DNA from: Planctomycetota bacterium
Lineage (GTDB): Bacteria > Planctomycetota > Planctomycetia > Planctomycetales > Planctomycetaceae
Direction: 5' to 3'
DNA length: 64,000 bases
Assembly: GCA_018242525.1 (NCBI GenBank)
Contig: JAFEBS010000054.1
Location: 12,253-76,252, forward strand
Of the stretch, positions 57,201-64,000 are shown piece by piece; the stretch's first letter is position 1; each line of letters opens with the position of its first letter. The position numbers were made by a program, and so were the translations under genes. The notes beneath the pieces are model-generated. The model saw nothing but the letters and a program-made list of their open reading frames with translations, ran no database searches and was not told where the DNA came from.

Positions 57201-57321
57201 CAACGCCAGCGCGAAAGTCTGGTTTGGTGGGTGAATCGGGATCTGCAGCGACGACAGTCTGCGTCATGAATCCGACGCAAATGGCAAAAGCCATCGCACA
57301 GCTCTGGTGGTGTCTGTTCAT
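54274..57321 (-). CDS. PSD1-type planctomycete cytochrome protein with discoidin-like insert
   Basis: About 1015 residues, exported (signal to TVVAADPD). Cytochrome domain with CVRCH near residue 46. DUF1549 contains the second heme-type motif CARCHNHKFDP. An insert near 470-640 has discoidin-like features (PKWVQIDLGRVVPIRKLSYV, VEVRDVTARYVRFTATRL). DUF1553 closes the protein (SIANRIWQHHFGRGIVDSPN, NETVTALQALALLNNKLVLA). ATG 57321 is supported by AGGACGG upstream; the frame runs to 57474 without reason. It is divergent from the DUF1549/DUF1501/EF-hand genes and may share a control region with them. Confidence 0.87.
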   Translation of the reverse strand: MNRHHQSCAMAFAICVGFMTQTVVAADPDSPTKPDFRAGVGQIFERHCVRCHNDDDHKGGLSLSTRQALHMGGDNGATIAAGKPADSLLLQYVEGDQPEMPKNSAPLSREQLKTLRDWIASGAEWPDSLTLKDRQFDGQTWWSVQPLLRPAVPIVTAADVGARSVSQNPIDAFIQAKLIEKRLSPSPAADRRTLIRRLTFDLHGLPPDPSEIDEFVADPDPAACERLVDRLLASPRYGERWARHWLDVVHYGDTHGYDKDKLRPNSWPYRDYVIRSLNEDKPYDRFVLEQLAGDILWPETVDGITGTGFIAAGPWDFIGHAEVPESKTDGKIARNLDRDDMVTTAMNTFCSLTVQCARCHNHKFDPVTQTDYYRLQAVFAALDRADRTFDANPEIGHKRQTLLAEQQRLKGEEQRLTAEVTRLGGPELKELDQKIAASRQAVAGQRRPEYGFHSAIEMTDDKPKWVQIDLGRVVPIRKLSYVGCWDDFNNIGAGFGFPLRFKIEAANDPELAQNVVVLVDQTAANLPNPGTTLQQVEVRDVTARYVRFTATRLAPRQNDFIFALAELSVFDAEGKNVSLGATVTALDSIEAPVRWAKTNLVDGVYTGQPAVDVNSLREQRSALLARHVPSAVRDELQHVESALAETARQLGSLPAPQYVYAGMVYYGGGAFTGTGPMGGKPRPIRILKRGDVTSPGDEVGPGFVPLRPGETGEFQLPTGHAEGLRRVALAKWIVDDNHPLTWRSIANRIWQHHFGRGIVDSPNDFGRMGQLPTHPELLDWLACEIREDSRRGTAQFRSLKQLHRLMVCSATYQQSSGVDGPETADSPQSIDSANTLYWRANRRKLDAESLRDSLLLVAGKLDDRMGGPAFQDFVIEKPEHSPHYQYHLHNVDDPRSHRRSIYRFLVRSQTQPFMTTLDCADPSMIVEKRNETVTALQALALLNNKLVLAMSRQMAARVEGSAADGPQRIEFAFRLALGRRPTPEEQAALVRYSQEHGFGQACRVILNLNEFAFVD

Positions 57322-57499
57322 CCGTCCTGTCTCAATTCTGATATCCAGTGAAGCGAGCACCGTTCCGCAGGTCTCGGCCCGGCATTTCAACCATTCGATA
57401 GCATCTGCAGGCTGGCTGCAAGTGCGCAATGGCTGTCCCTGACTGTCCCGTGGCGACTGCTCCGTCAAAACCACTTCAAAAAAAATGAAAACTATTGGC

Positions 57500-57527
57500 T
57501 TGACACTTCAGACTAATTGTCTAAATT
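57500..57527 (+). promoter_or_regulatory. Putative sigma-70-type promoter for the DUF1549 gene
   Basis: TTGACA at 57500-57505, 16-bp spacer, TAAATT at 57522-57527. Between them AGACTAATTGTCT forms an inverted repeat (AGAC/GTCT) that could be an operator covering the spacer. It is an AT-rich island in the 263-bp divergent gap. The DUF1549 start at 57585 has GGAGG 10 nt upstream. Confidence 0.5.
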
Positions 57528-57584
57528 GGTTCGAGAGTCGTTTGCCTGCCACTCAATCGAATGGCTGCTGGAGGCGTTTCAATC

Positions 57585-59165
57585 ATGTTGCGCGACATAT
57601 CTCGAATTCTGGTGACTTTGGTGGGGATCTCCTGTGCGGGGGTCTCTGCGGCCGAGCCTCCCACGACGCCGGTGATGTCGACCACCGAGTTGGCGAACTG
57701 GATTGATGAGCGATTCGCGGAGACCTGGCGTAAATCGCAGATCTCGCCACCGGAGGTCGTTGACGATGCGACCTTTTTGCGGCGGGTGTATCTGGACTTG
57801 AGCGGAACCGTCCCCCCGGTGTCGGAAGCCCGTGAATTTCTCGCGTATGAAGGCGGACATAAGCGAGAATCCCTGATCGAACAACTGCTCAGTGACACCC
57901 GGCGTCCCCAAAAACACTCGGAGCGCACGGCGGCGCATTGGGCGACGTTATGGCGCCGGATGATGGTTCCCGGGAATTCCCCGGAAGCTCAAGCGGCAGT
58001 CTCGCTGGAACCGTGGCTGAAAGATCAGTTTGCCGCCAATGTCCCGTATGACCAGATGGTACGGCAACTGGTGACGGCGAAGTCGGATGGGCAGGCGATG
58101 ATGACCATACCTGCCAATGCGCGTGGCTCGTCCTCGCCGGCCATGTATTTTCAGGTCGTCGGTGGGAAACCCGAATCGGCGGCCAATGCGGTGACTCGCA
58201 TGTTTCTCGGCGTCCGGATCGGGTGTGCGGAATGTCACGATCACCCGTTTGCCGAGTGGAAGCAAAAGGACTTCTGGGGAATGGCGGCGTTCTTTTCCGG
58301 TGTCAAGAATGGAGTCATCAATGATGCCACGCCGGCCGTCATCCGTCCGGAAAACAGCGCCGTGGAATACACCGCAGCCTTTCTGGGCAGCCACGAACCG
58401 GTCAAGACAAACGGCAAAAGTTCCCGCGAAACACTCGTCGATTGGATGACTTCGCCAGGCAATCAGGAATTCGCCGCCACGGCGGTCAATCGTGTCTGGC
58501 TGCACCTGATCGGACGCGGCATGACAGACTCGGTGGATGATCTCGCCCAGCCATCGGACGGGGAACGGGTGGTCCTGGATGAACTCGCCCGGCTGTTTGT
58601 CAACGCGAAATACGACATGCGATGGTTGATTGGCGGCATCTGCAAGAGTCAGCTTTATCAACGACGGTGTGTGGATCTGGAAAACGATCAATCACCGCCA
58701 CCCGGTTTGCGGATCGTGAAAACGTTGACACCCGAGCAGATCTTCAATTCACTGGAGCAGGCGCTCGCGTTACCGGTGGCCAGGGCCGATGGCAGCGCCC
58801 GCTTCAACGGATTGCGGGCACAATTAATCTCGCGGATGAACGAGGCGGCTTCGAATCGACCCGATGAATTCCGGGCAGGAATTCCCCAGGCCCTGTTGTT
58901 GATGAATGGCCAACTGACGACGGACGCGACGGACCTGGATCGGAGCCGAACCCTGCGAGGCGTCCTCGACGCTCCGTTCCTGAACACTGAGGAAAAGCTG
59001 ACAACGCTGTATCTGGCCGCGCTCAGTCGTATCCCCCGGGCAGATGAACAAAAGTTCCTGCTGGATCATGTCTCGCGACAGGAACAAATCAACAAGCAGA
59101 ATCAGGCCTTTGCGGAAATCTTCTGGGCGATCCTGAACAGCCCGGAATTCGTGCTTGAGAAATAG
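57585..59165 (+). CDS. DUF1549/DUF1553 exported protein, short form
   Basis: About 526 residues with a signal peptide (to GVSAAEP). It has DUF1549 (DATFLRRVYLDLSGTVPP, then GCAECHDHPFAEWKQKDFWG) and DUF1553 (AATAVNRVWLHLIGRGMTD, PQALLLMNGQLTTD) but no N-terminal cytochrome domain and no inserted carbohydrate-binding unit. It is about half the length of the other three PSD1 proteins here. One CxxCH motif (CAECH) is kept. It precedes a DUF1501 gene by 101 bp, probably in one operon with it. Confidence 0.88.
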   Translation: MLRDISRILVTLVGISCAGVSAAEPPTTPVMSTTELANWIDERFAETWRKSQISPPEVVDDATFLRRVYLDLSGTVPPVSEAREFLAYEGGHKRESLIEQLLSDTRRPQKHSERTAAHWATLWRRMMVPGNSPEAQAAVSLEPWLKDQFAANVPYDQMVRQLVTAKSDGQAMMTIPANARGSSSPAMYFQVVGGKPESAANAVTRMFLGVRIGCAECHDHPFAEWKQKDFWGMAAFFSGVKNGVINDATPAVIRPENSAVEYTAAFLGSHEPVKTNGKSSRETLVDWMTSPGNQEFAATAVNRVWLHLIGRGMTDSVDDLAQPSDGERVVLDELARLFVNAKYDMRWLIGGICKSQLYQRRCVDLENDQSPPPGLRIVKTLTPEQIFNSLEQALALPVARADGSARFNGLRAQLISRMNEAASNRPDEFRAGIPQALLLMNGQLTTDATDLDRSRTLRGVLDAPFLNTEEKLTTLYLAALSRIPRADEQKFLLDHVSRQEQINKQNQAFAEIFWAILNSPEFVLEK

Positions 59166-59266
59166 CGTCTACGTTGTGACCACCCGTGAATCGATCGAAT
59201 GGCGTCGTCTGCCGCGTGGCAACGATGAATCAACGCATCCCCTCAGTCAATTGACAGGAGAATACC

Positions 59267-60592
59267 ATGTCCAGAATCACGCGGCGCGATTTTGCGAAAC
59301 TGTCGTTGGCCAGTGCATTGGGTGTTTCGTTTTCCGGCCGATTGCCCGCTCTCGTGCGAGCGGCGGAAGCTGCGCCGCAGCATAAATCAGTCATCCTGCT
59401 CTGGATGGCAGGCGGACCCTCGCAGACCGACACCTTTGACTTGAAAGTTGGCCACCCCAACGGTGGGCCCTCACAAAGCATCGAATCCGCAGTTCCCGGA
59501 ATTCAGATCAGCGAGCATCTGCCCGGGGTTGCCAAACAGATGAAGGAACTGGCAATCATCCGCAGCCTGACGACTGCCGAAGGGGATCATGACCGGGCCA
59601 CCCGCCTGATGCTGACGGGACATCGCCCGGGACAGGAAGGGGTCAACTATCCCAGCCTGGGATCATTGTTCGCACGACAGCTTGGCGATGAATCGAGTGA
59701 CCTGCCCCATTACGTCAGCGTCTCGCCGTTTCGATTTGGGGACGCCGGTGGGCCCGGCTTCCTGGGCCCGAACTACGCTCCGCTCGTCGTGTCCGGCGAC
59801 AGCAGCGATCCCGAGGCCCGGGCGAATCTCACGATCGAGAACCTGAAACCACCCGCCGGAGTCTCGAAAGAGTCGATCGAGAAGCGATTCGAACTCTCGA
59901 AGTTCCTGCAGGACGACTTCCACAAGTCTGTCAAAAGCCAGTCGGCCAAGGCACACAAGGCCAATTTTGAACGTGCCGAACGAATGATCGCCACGAATGC
60001 CAAAGGGGCCTTCAAGCTGGATGAGGAACCGGCGGCACTGCGCGACAGCTATGGACGCAGCCGATTTGGACAGGGATGCCTGCTGGCTCGACGACTGGTG
60101 GAACGCGGAGTTGCCTTTGTTGAGGTGACACTGGAAGGCTGGGATACTCATGCGGACAATTTCAACGCCGTAAAACGCCTGAGCGAAATGCTGGACCCGG
60201 GATGGTCAACGCTGATCAGCGATCTGCGGGACAAGGGGCTGCTCAGTTCGACATTGATCGTCTGGATGGGAGAATTCGGGCGTACGCCGAAAATCAACAT
60301 GACCACGGGCCGCGACCACTTCCCGCTGGCCTGGTCCACGGTCCTGGGCGGAGCGGGCGTCAAGGGAGGCCAGGTCGTTGGCGACACCGGGAAAGCCGGA
60401 ACGGAAGTCGCAAATCGCCCTGTCAAAATCGCGGATCTATATGCCACCCTGTGTGCGAGCATCGGCGTCAGCCCCGACCACGAAAACATCTCGCCGGAAG
60501 GGCGACCCATTCCGCTGGTGGATCGGGGCGGCAAGGTTGTGGAGGAAATCGCAGTGACGCCTCCTTCGGCAAAAGAACCCAGGAAGTCGTAG
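59267..60592 (+). CDS. DUF1501 protein (Tat-exported)
   Basis: 441 residues. Tat signal ITRRDFAKLSLASALG, then VILLWMAGGPSQTDTFDLKV, IRSLTTAEGDHDRATRLML, RRLVERGVAFVEVTLEGWDT, LIVWMGEFGRTPKINMTTGR and ADLYATLCASIGVSPDHE. It belongs to a different DUF1501 branch from the proteins at 6744 and 41666 (GPSQTDTFD instead of APSQLDLFD). ATG 59267 has AGGAG 6-7 nt upstream. It is the second gene of the DUF1549, DUF1501, EF-hand series. Confidence 0.9.
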   Translation: MSRITRRDFAKLSLASALGVSFSGRLPALVRAAEAAPQHKSVILLWMAGGPSQTDTFDLKVGHPNGGPSQSIESAVPGIQISEHLPGVAKQMKELAIIRSLTTAEGDHDRATRLMLTGHRPGQEGVNYPSLGSLFARQLGDESSDLPHYVSVSPFRFGDAGGPGFLGPNYAPLVVSGDSSDPEARANLTIENLKPPAGVSKESIEKRFELSKFLQDDFHKSVKSQSAKAHKANFERAERMIATNAKGAFKLDEEPAALRDSYGRSRFGQGCLLARRLVERGVAFVEVTLEGWDTHADNFNAVKRLSEMLDPGWSTLISDLRDKGLLSSTLIVWMGEFGRTPKINMTTGRDHFPLAWSTVLGGAGVKGGQVVGDTGKAGTEVANRPVKIADLYATLCASIGVSPDHENISPEGRPIPLVDRGGKVVEEIAVTPPSAKEPRKS

Positions 60593-60602
60593 CGGCCCAT
60601 GG

Positions 60603-60689
60603 AAGAAATGTCTGACTCTTGGGCGGGCGATGGTTTCATGTTGGAAAGAGCATGTCAGTCGAGGGTCAGGCACCTTTGACCACAGGCTG
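60603..60689. repeat. Family D repeat, degenerate copy
   Basis: The right arm AGGGTCAGGCACCTTTGACC followed by ACAGGCTG (60662-60689) closely matches that at 25622-25649. The left arm (AAATGTCTGACTCTT, 60606-60620) is much decayed. It lies between the DUF1501 and EF-hand genes. Confidence 0.6.
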
Positions 60690-60738
60690 CAAGCGGAGTC
60701 CGGTTCACGTCGTGACTACGGCCAAAGAGACGTTCACC

Positions 60739-62508
60739 ATGATGATTTGGTTCAATCAACAGTTCAGACGGGTTCGACGGTTGCATGTGACATTGCGATC
60801 GAAACTTCGCGCCGCCGGACTGACGTGCCTCACGCTGCTGGTCTGGACTGCGGTGGCACGATTGCTGGCAGCAGAGGGGGCGATTCCCAAGCCATCGGCC
60901 GAGGTGCGCGACGTGATCCTGATGCTGGGAAACGGCCCGTTGCATGTGCGGTTGAATCTGTCCGTCGGTAAGAAATCCCCGGCCGAAGCCCGTCAGGAAA
61001 CCGTGAACCGGCTTCTCAAGGAACTGGATGCAAATGCCGACGGCAAACTGTCGCGCGAGGAGGCTCAACGCTCCCCATTGTTTCGCGAAAAGCAACGCGA
61101 CAAGGCGGCGGAATTCATCAAGTCGCTAAATGTGGATCTCAGTGTCTCGCCAAAGGACATCGAAAAACGGATCGAACAACTCGGTGGTGAAACAGTTGTC
61201 TATCGTCAGAATACCGAGGCATCCCTCACTGATGACCAGGTCTTCAAGAACCTGGATGTCGACGGGGATGGAATCATCAGCGAAGCCGAGATGACGGATG
61301 CTGTGGACGGACTGCTGGCGAAGGACACCGATGACGACGAATGTGTCACTCTGGAAGAATTCATACCTCAATCCACCGAGGTACAGTCGCTCGTGCCGCG
61401 CGCCAACGTTGCCAGATCACAGACGACTTCGGTGGCGGAAATCATTCGGGACACTCATCAGACCTTGCTTCCCGCGCAGATGATTCGCAAGTACGACACG
61501 GACCGGAACAACAAGCTGTCCGCCGCGGAATTGAACTGGACCGGCGAAAAACTTGCGACGTGCGATGCCGACAAGGACGGTCAATTGAGCGTCAAGGAAC
61601 TGGCCAACCTGCGAAACACTCCGGTCGATCTCGAACTGGCGGTGGATGTCATTCGGGCAGATGGCGAGCGCATGTTGCGGGTCCTGCAGGTCGTGGGCGG
61701 TCGCAGCGCGAATGACAGTGCGCCGGATCTTGTCAAGGTTTCATTGCCCACCGCCGAACTGACGTTTTCTGTCCGGGACATCGACCCGTTCGAAACGTCG
61801 ATGACGATCGCCCTGCGAGCCTTTAATGAACTCGACGCGGACAAGAACGGGTATCTCGACAAAGGTGAGACCAGGATGCGTGAGCGTTTTGGGCGTGGGT
61901 TGTTCGATCAGATTGACGCGGATGGCGATGGCAAGATTTTCGGCGAAGAAATGAAGGACTTTATTCGTACCCGGGGAGAACCTGTGGCGACCACGTGTCA
62001 CGTCACCGCCTTTTCCGACGGTGCGGGATTCTTTTCAGCCATCGATACGAACGGTGATCGTCGCCTGTCCGTGCGTGAGATGCGCAACGCCGACCGCAGC
62101 CTCGCCCGGATGGACGTCGATCAGAAGCCTGGACTGTCAGAGCAGGAACCAGTTCGTCAGTATCGGATTGAATTCGTCCGGGGAATTTTTAATCCGTTCG
62201 GCAGCACCGAGCGTTCGGTCAATCCGCCGGTCGCGACGGACGTCGTGGCCATAAATAACCGCACCTCCGTGGGGCCCGTCTGGTTCCAGCGCTGGGACCG
62301 GAACAACGATGGCGACATCACGTGGCGCGAATTCCTGGGTCCCCGCGCCGCATTTGACGAACTGGATGCAGATCGCGATGAACTGATCGATCCGAAAGAG
62401 GCCGAAGCCGCGTCTCCGGCGGATCAGTTCAAGGGACGCACTCTCAAGTCAGATCCTGATCAACCGGTTTCGGCCGAAGCCGGGAATCCCCTCAACTTGC
62501 AACAGTAG
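60739..62508 (+). CDS. Exported multi-EF-hand calcium-binding protein
   Basis: About 589 residues with an N-terminal export/anchor segment (residues 27-45, LTCLTLLVWTAVARLLAAEG). At least ten 12-residue EF loops are visible, starting near residues 97 (DANADGKLSREE), 173 (DVDGDGIISEAE), 197, 253, 276 (DADKDGQLSVKE), 366 (DADKNGYLDKGE), 393, 436, 520 and 543. Several lack an ideal Gly or acidic ligand, so not all will bind. Such proteins are common beside PSD1/DUF1501 genes. Start: ATG 60739 (ATG 60742 also possible); the frame extends to 60619 through repeat DNA. Confidence 0.85.
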   Translation: MMIWFNQQFRRVRRLHVTLRSKLRAAGLTCLTLLVWTAVARLLAAEGAIPKPSAEVRDVILMLGNGPLHVRLNLSVGKKSPAEARQETVNRLLKELDANADGKLSREEAQRSPLFREKQRDKAAEFIKSLNVDLSVSPKDIEKRIEQLGGETVVYRQNTEASLTDDQVFKNLDVDGDGIISEAEMTDAVDGLLAKDTDDDECVTLEEFIPQSTEVQSLVPRANVARSQTTSVAEIIRDTHQTLLPAQMIRKYDTDRNNKLSAAELNWTGEKLATCDADKDGQLSVKELANLRNTPVDLELAVDVIRADGERMLRVLQVVGGRSANDSAPDLVKVSLPTAELTFSVRDIDPFETSMTIALRAFNELDADKNGYLDKGETRMRERFGRGLFDQIDADGDGKIFGEEMKDFIRTRGEPVATTCHVTAFSDGAGFFSAIDTNGDRRLSVREMRNADRSLARMDVDQKPGLSEQEPVRQYRIEFVRGIFNPFGSTERSVNPPVATDVVAINNRTSVGPVWFQRWDRNNDGDITWREFLGPRAAFDELDADRDELIDPKEAEAASPADQFKGRTLKSDPDQPVSAEAGNPLNLQQ

Positions 62509-62584
62509 TCTCCGTCGAGCGTTTGTCACTGTTTCCAGTCGCACCGACTGGTGATTCCTCTCCAATTTGAAAATGGACGATTTC

Positions 62585-63616
62585 ATGTCAGTAAATACTG
62601 CGAACGACGATGCGACCGCAGTCGCCCGGCTGCGTGAGGCGCGGACAAAAATCAAGCAGGAACTCGGCAAGGTTGTGATCGGCCAGGATGACATCATCGA
62701 TTCCCTGTTGATCGGGATGCTTTGCCGTGGGCACATCCTGCTGCACGGCGTCCCCGGGCTGGGGAAGACCCTGATGGCGCGCACCCTGGCCAGGACACTG
62801 GAAATGGAGTTCCGCCGGATCCAATTCACGCCGGATCTGATGCCCGCCGACATCACGGGTACGGACGTGATGGAGGAAGACCAGGTGACGGGCAAACATA
62901 GCGTCTCCTTCCTGAAGGGGCCGATCTTCACCAACTTCCTGCTGGCAGACGAAATCAATCGCACGCCTCCAAAAACGCAAGCGGCTCTGCTGCAGGCGAT
63001 GCAGGAAGGTGAGGTCTCGGTGGGACGCGAAACGTACAAGTTGAAGCCACCGTTCTTTGTCGTGGCCACTCAAAATCCGATTGAAATGGAGGGAACATAT
63101 CCATTGCCAGAAGCGCAACTGGATCGCTTCATGTTCAACCTGAAGGTCAAATACCCGACCGTGACCGAGGAAGTTCAAATCATCAAGGGAACGACCAGCA
63201 ACGTGATTGCATCCGCCGGTGCGGTGTTGAACTCTGAAGAGGTCTTACGGCTGCAGGATCTGGTTCGCGGCGTCCCGATCGCCGACAGCGTTGTCCGTTA
63301 CGCGGCCCGACTGGTCGCCGCCACCAGGCCGGGAATGAGCGAGTCCGGTGCCAGTTCCAAGGCGCTCGAACAGATTCACAAGTACATTTCCTATGGTGCC
63401 AGCCCTCGCGCGTCGCAGTTCCTGGTTCTGGGCGCGAAGGCTCGGGCCATCCTGGCAGGCCGGTACCATGTCGATTTCGACGATGTCAAATCCGTCGCAC
63501 ATCCTGTCCTCAGGCATCGCCTGGTCCTGAACTTTCACGCCCGTGCCGACAGCATCGACAGCGATGGCCTGGTGAACCGACTGCTGGAAGCCGTGCCGAA
63601 TGAGGAAAAGCGGTAA
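62585..63616 (+). CDS. MoxR-family AAA+ ATPase
   Basis: About 343 residues. Walker A GVPGLGKTLMARTLA, Walker B NFLLADEINRTPPKTQAAL, sensor ATQNPIEMEGTYPLPEAQLD and the C-terminal lid with YGASPRASQFLVLGAKARA. MoxR ATPases act as chaperones for VWA-domain partners. The start at 62585 is preferred over 62573 and TTG 62567 because it gives the usual MoxR N-terminus and has a GGAC 7 nt upstream. The stop overlaps the DUF58 start by one base (TAATG). Confidence 0.93.
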   Translation: MSVNTANDDATAVARLREARTKIKQELGKVVIGQDDIIDSLLIGMLCRGHILLHGVPGLGKTLMARTLARTLEMEFRRIQFTPDLMPADITGTDVMEEDQVTGKHSVSFLKGPIFTNFLLADEINRTPPKTQAALLQAMQEGEVSVGRETYKLKPPFFVVATQNPIEMEGTYPLPEAQLDRFMFNLKVKYPTVTEEVQIIKGTTSNVIASAGAVLNSEEVLRLQDLVRGVPIADSVVRYAARLVAATRPGMSESGASSKALEQIHKYISYGASPRASQFLVLGAKARAILAGRYHVDFDDVKSVAHPVLRHRLVLNFHARADSIDSDGLVNRLLEAVPNEEKR

Positions 63617-64000
63617 TGGCCATCCGAACCATGACGGATCCCGCGCTCTTTTCCCGACTCGATAATCTTGAGTTGCGGGCTCGCGGTATCGTCGAAGGAT
63701 TTCTGCACGGATTGCATCGCAGCCCGTTTGTGGGGTTTAGCGTTGAATTCGCGTCGCACCGGGAATATGCCCAGGGGGACGACCTGCGTCATGTGAACTG
63801 GAAATTGTACGCCCGAACCAGGCGGCTTTACGTTAAGGAGTTTGACGCCGAAACGAATATGAACCTGCATCTGCTGGTCGACATCAGCGGTTCGATGGAA
63901 TGTGCCAGCAAGGGACGCAGCAAGCTGTCGTATGGCACAACGCTCGCCGCCGCGCTCTGTCACCTGGCGCTCAAGCAACATGATGCGGTGGGGATTACGC
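63616..64000 (+). CDS. DUF58 protein (VWA-like), truncated by window end
   Basis: 128 residues visible. LELRARGIVEGFLHGLHRSP, FVGFSVEFASHREYAQGDD and LRHVNWKLYARTRRLYVKEF are the DUF58 signature. LLVDISGSMEC starts a VWA-like domain with MIDAS DISGS. It is coupled to moxR by TAATG and is probably its partner. BatA/BatB-type genes are expected downstream, outside the window. Confidence 0.9.
   Translation, partial: MAIRTMTDPALFSRLDNLELRARGIVEGFLHGLHRSPFVGFSVEFASHREYAQGDDLRHVNWKLYARTRRLYVKEFDAETNMNLHLLVDISGSMECASKGRSKLSYGTTLAAALCHLALKQHDAVGIT

Overview
The window looks like chromosomal DNA of a planctomycete (phylum Planctomycetota, class Planctomycetia). The basis is three loci pairing planctomycete cytochrome-type PSD1/DUF1549-DUF1553 proteins with Tat-exported DUF1501 proteins, a DUF1552 protein, two ECF sigma factors each overlapping a membrane-anchored partner gene, a 3156-residue giant protein, and several families of short palindromic repeats in the intergenic DNA. 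I see no rRNA, tRNA, CRISPR array or prophage. The genus cannot be fixed from the sequence alone.

Layout. 1-200 holds a copy of a small non-autonomous inverted-repeat element. 336-3783 (minus) is a tight operon: ECF sigma factor, one-TM partner, secreted unknown protein, CsgG-like protein. 4143-6506 (minus) is a secreted G8/beta-helix protein. 6744-11556 is a DUF1501 + PSD1 pair. 11833-15258 carries metabolic genes: a LarA-like nickel-pincer enzyme, an inositol-phosphatase-family enzyme and an L-2-hydroxyglutarate oxidase. 15479-25551 is an ECF sigma factor translationally coupled to the giant TM/FecR-like/VIT/VWA/helical-repeat protein. 25671-27477 (minus) is a four-gene group: Zn-ribbon, secreted peptide, SRAP, nitroreductase. 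27718-31907 has DUF1552, glgC and a neutral-ceramidase-fold protein. 32204-34480 has a TlpA-like lipoprotein and two tandem SpoU RNA methyltransferases. 34490-34804 is the complete second copy of the inverted-repeat element, inside an insertion flanked by 32-bp direct repeats. 34911-37691 (minus) has a MATE exporter and a class-III aminotransferase. 38035-43120 is a second PSD1 + DUF1501 pair. 43254-49143 contains thiL, a group II decarboxylase, purQ, a DEAD-box helicase and an RRM protein. 49851-54266 has a hotdog-crotonase fusion and a large helical-repeat protein. 54274-62508 is the third PSD1/DUF1549/DUF1501 locus, divergent, ending in an EF-hand protein. 62585-64000 begins a MoxR-DUF58 operon cut by the window end.

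Themes. Much of the window encodes exported proteins: the PSD1/DUF1501 modules, G8, ceramidase-fold, EF-hand, TlpA and CsgG-like proteins. Two ECF systems probably sense the envelope. The items I consider least described are the sigma-coupled giant VIT-VWA-repeat protein, the ECF/CsgG operon, the FlK-like thioesterase-crotonase fusion with an intact thioesterase triad, and the small inverted-repeat element whose surrounding insertion duplicated a pair of overlapping stop codons.

Limits. All family names come from reading motifs and overall protein character; no database search was run. Many starts were chosen by ribosome-binding site or signal peptide and are flagged as such.
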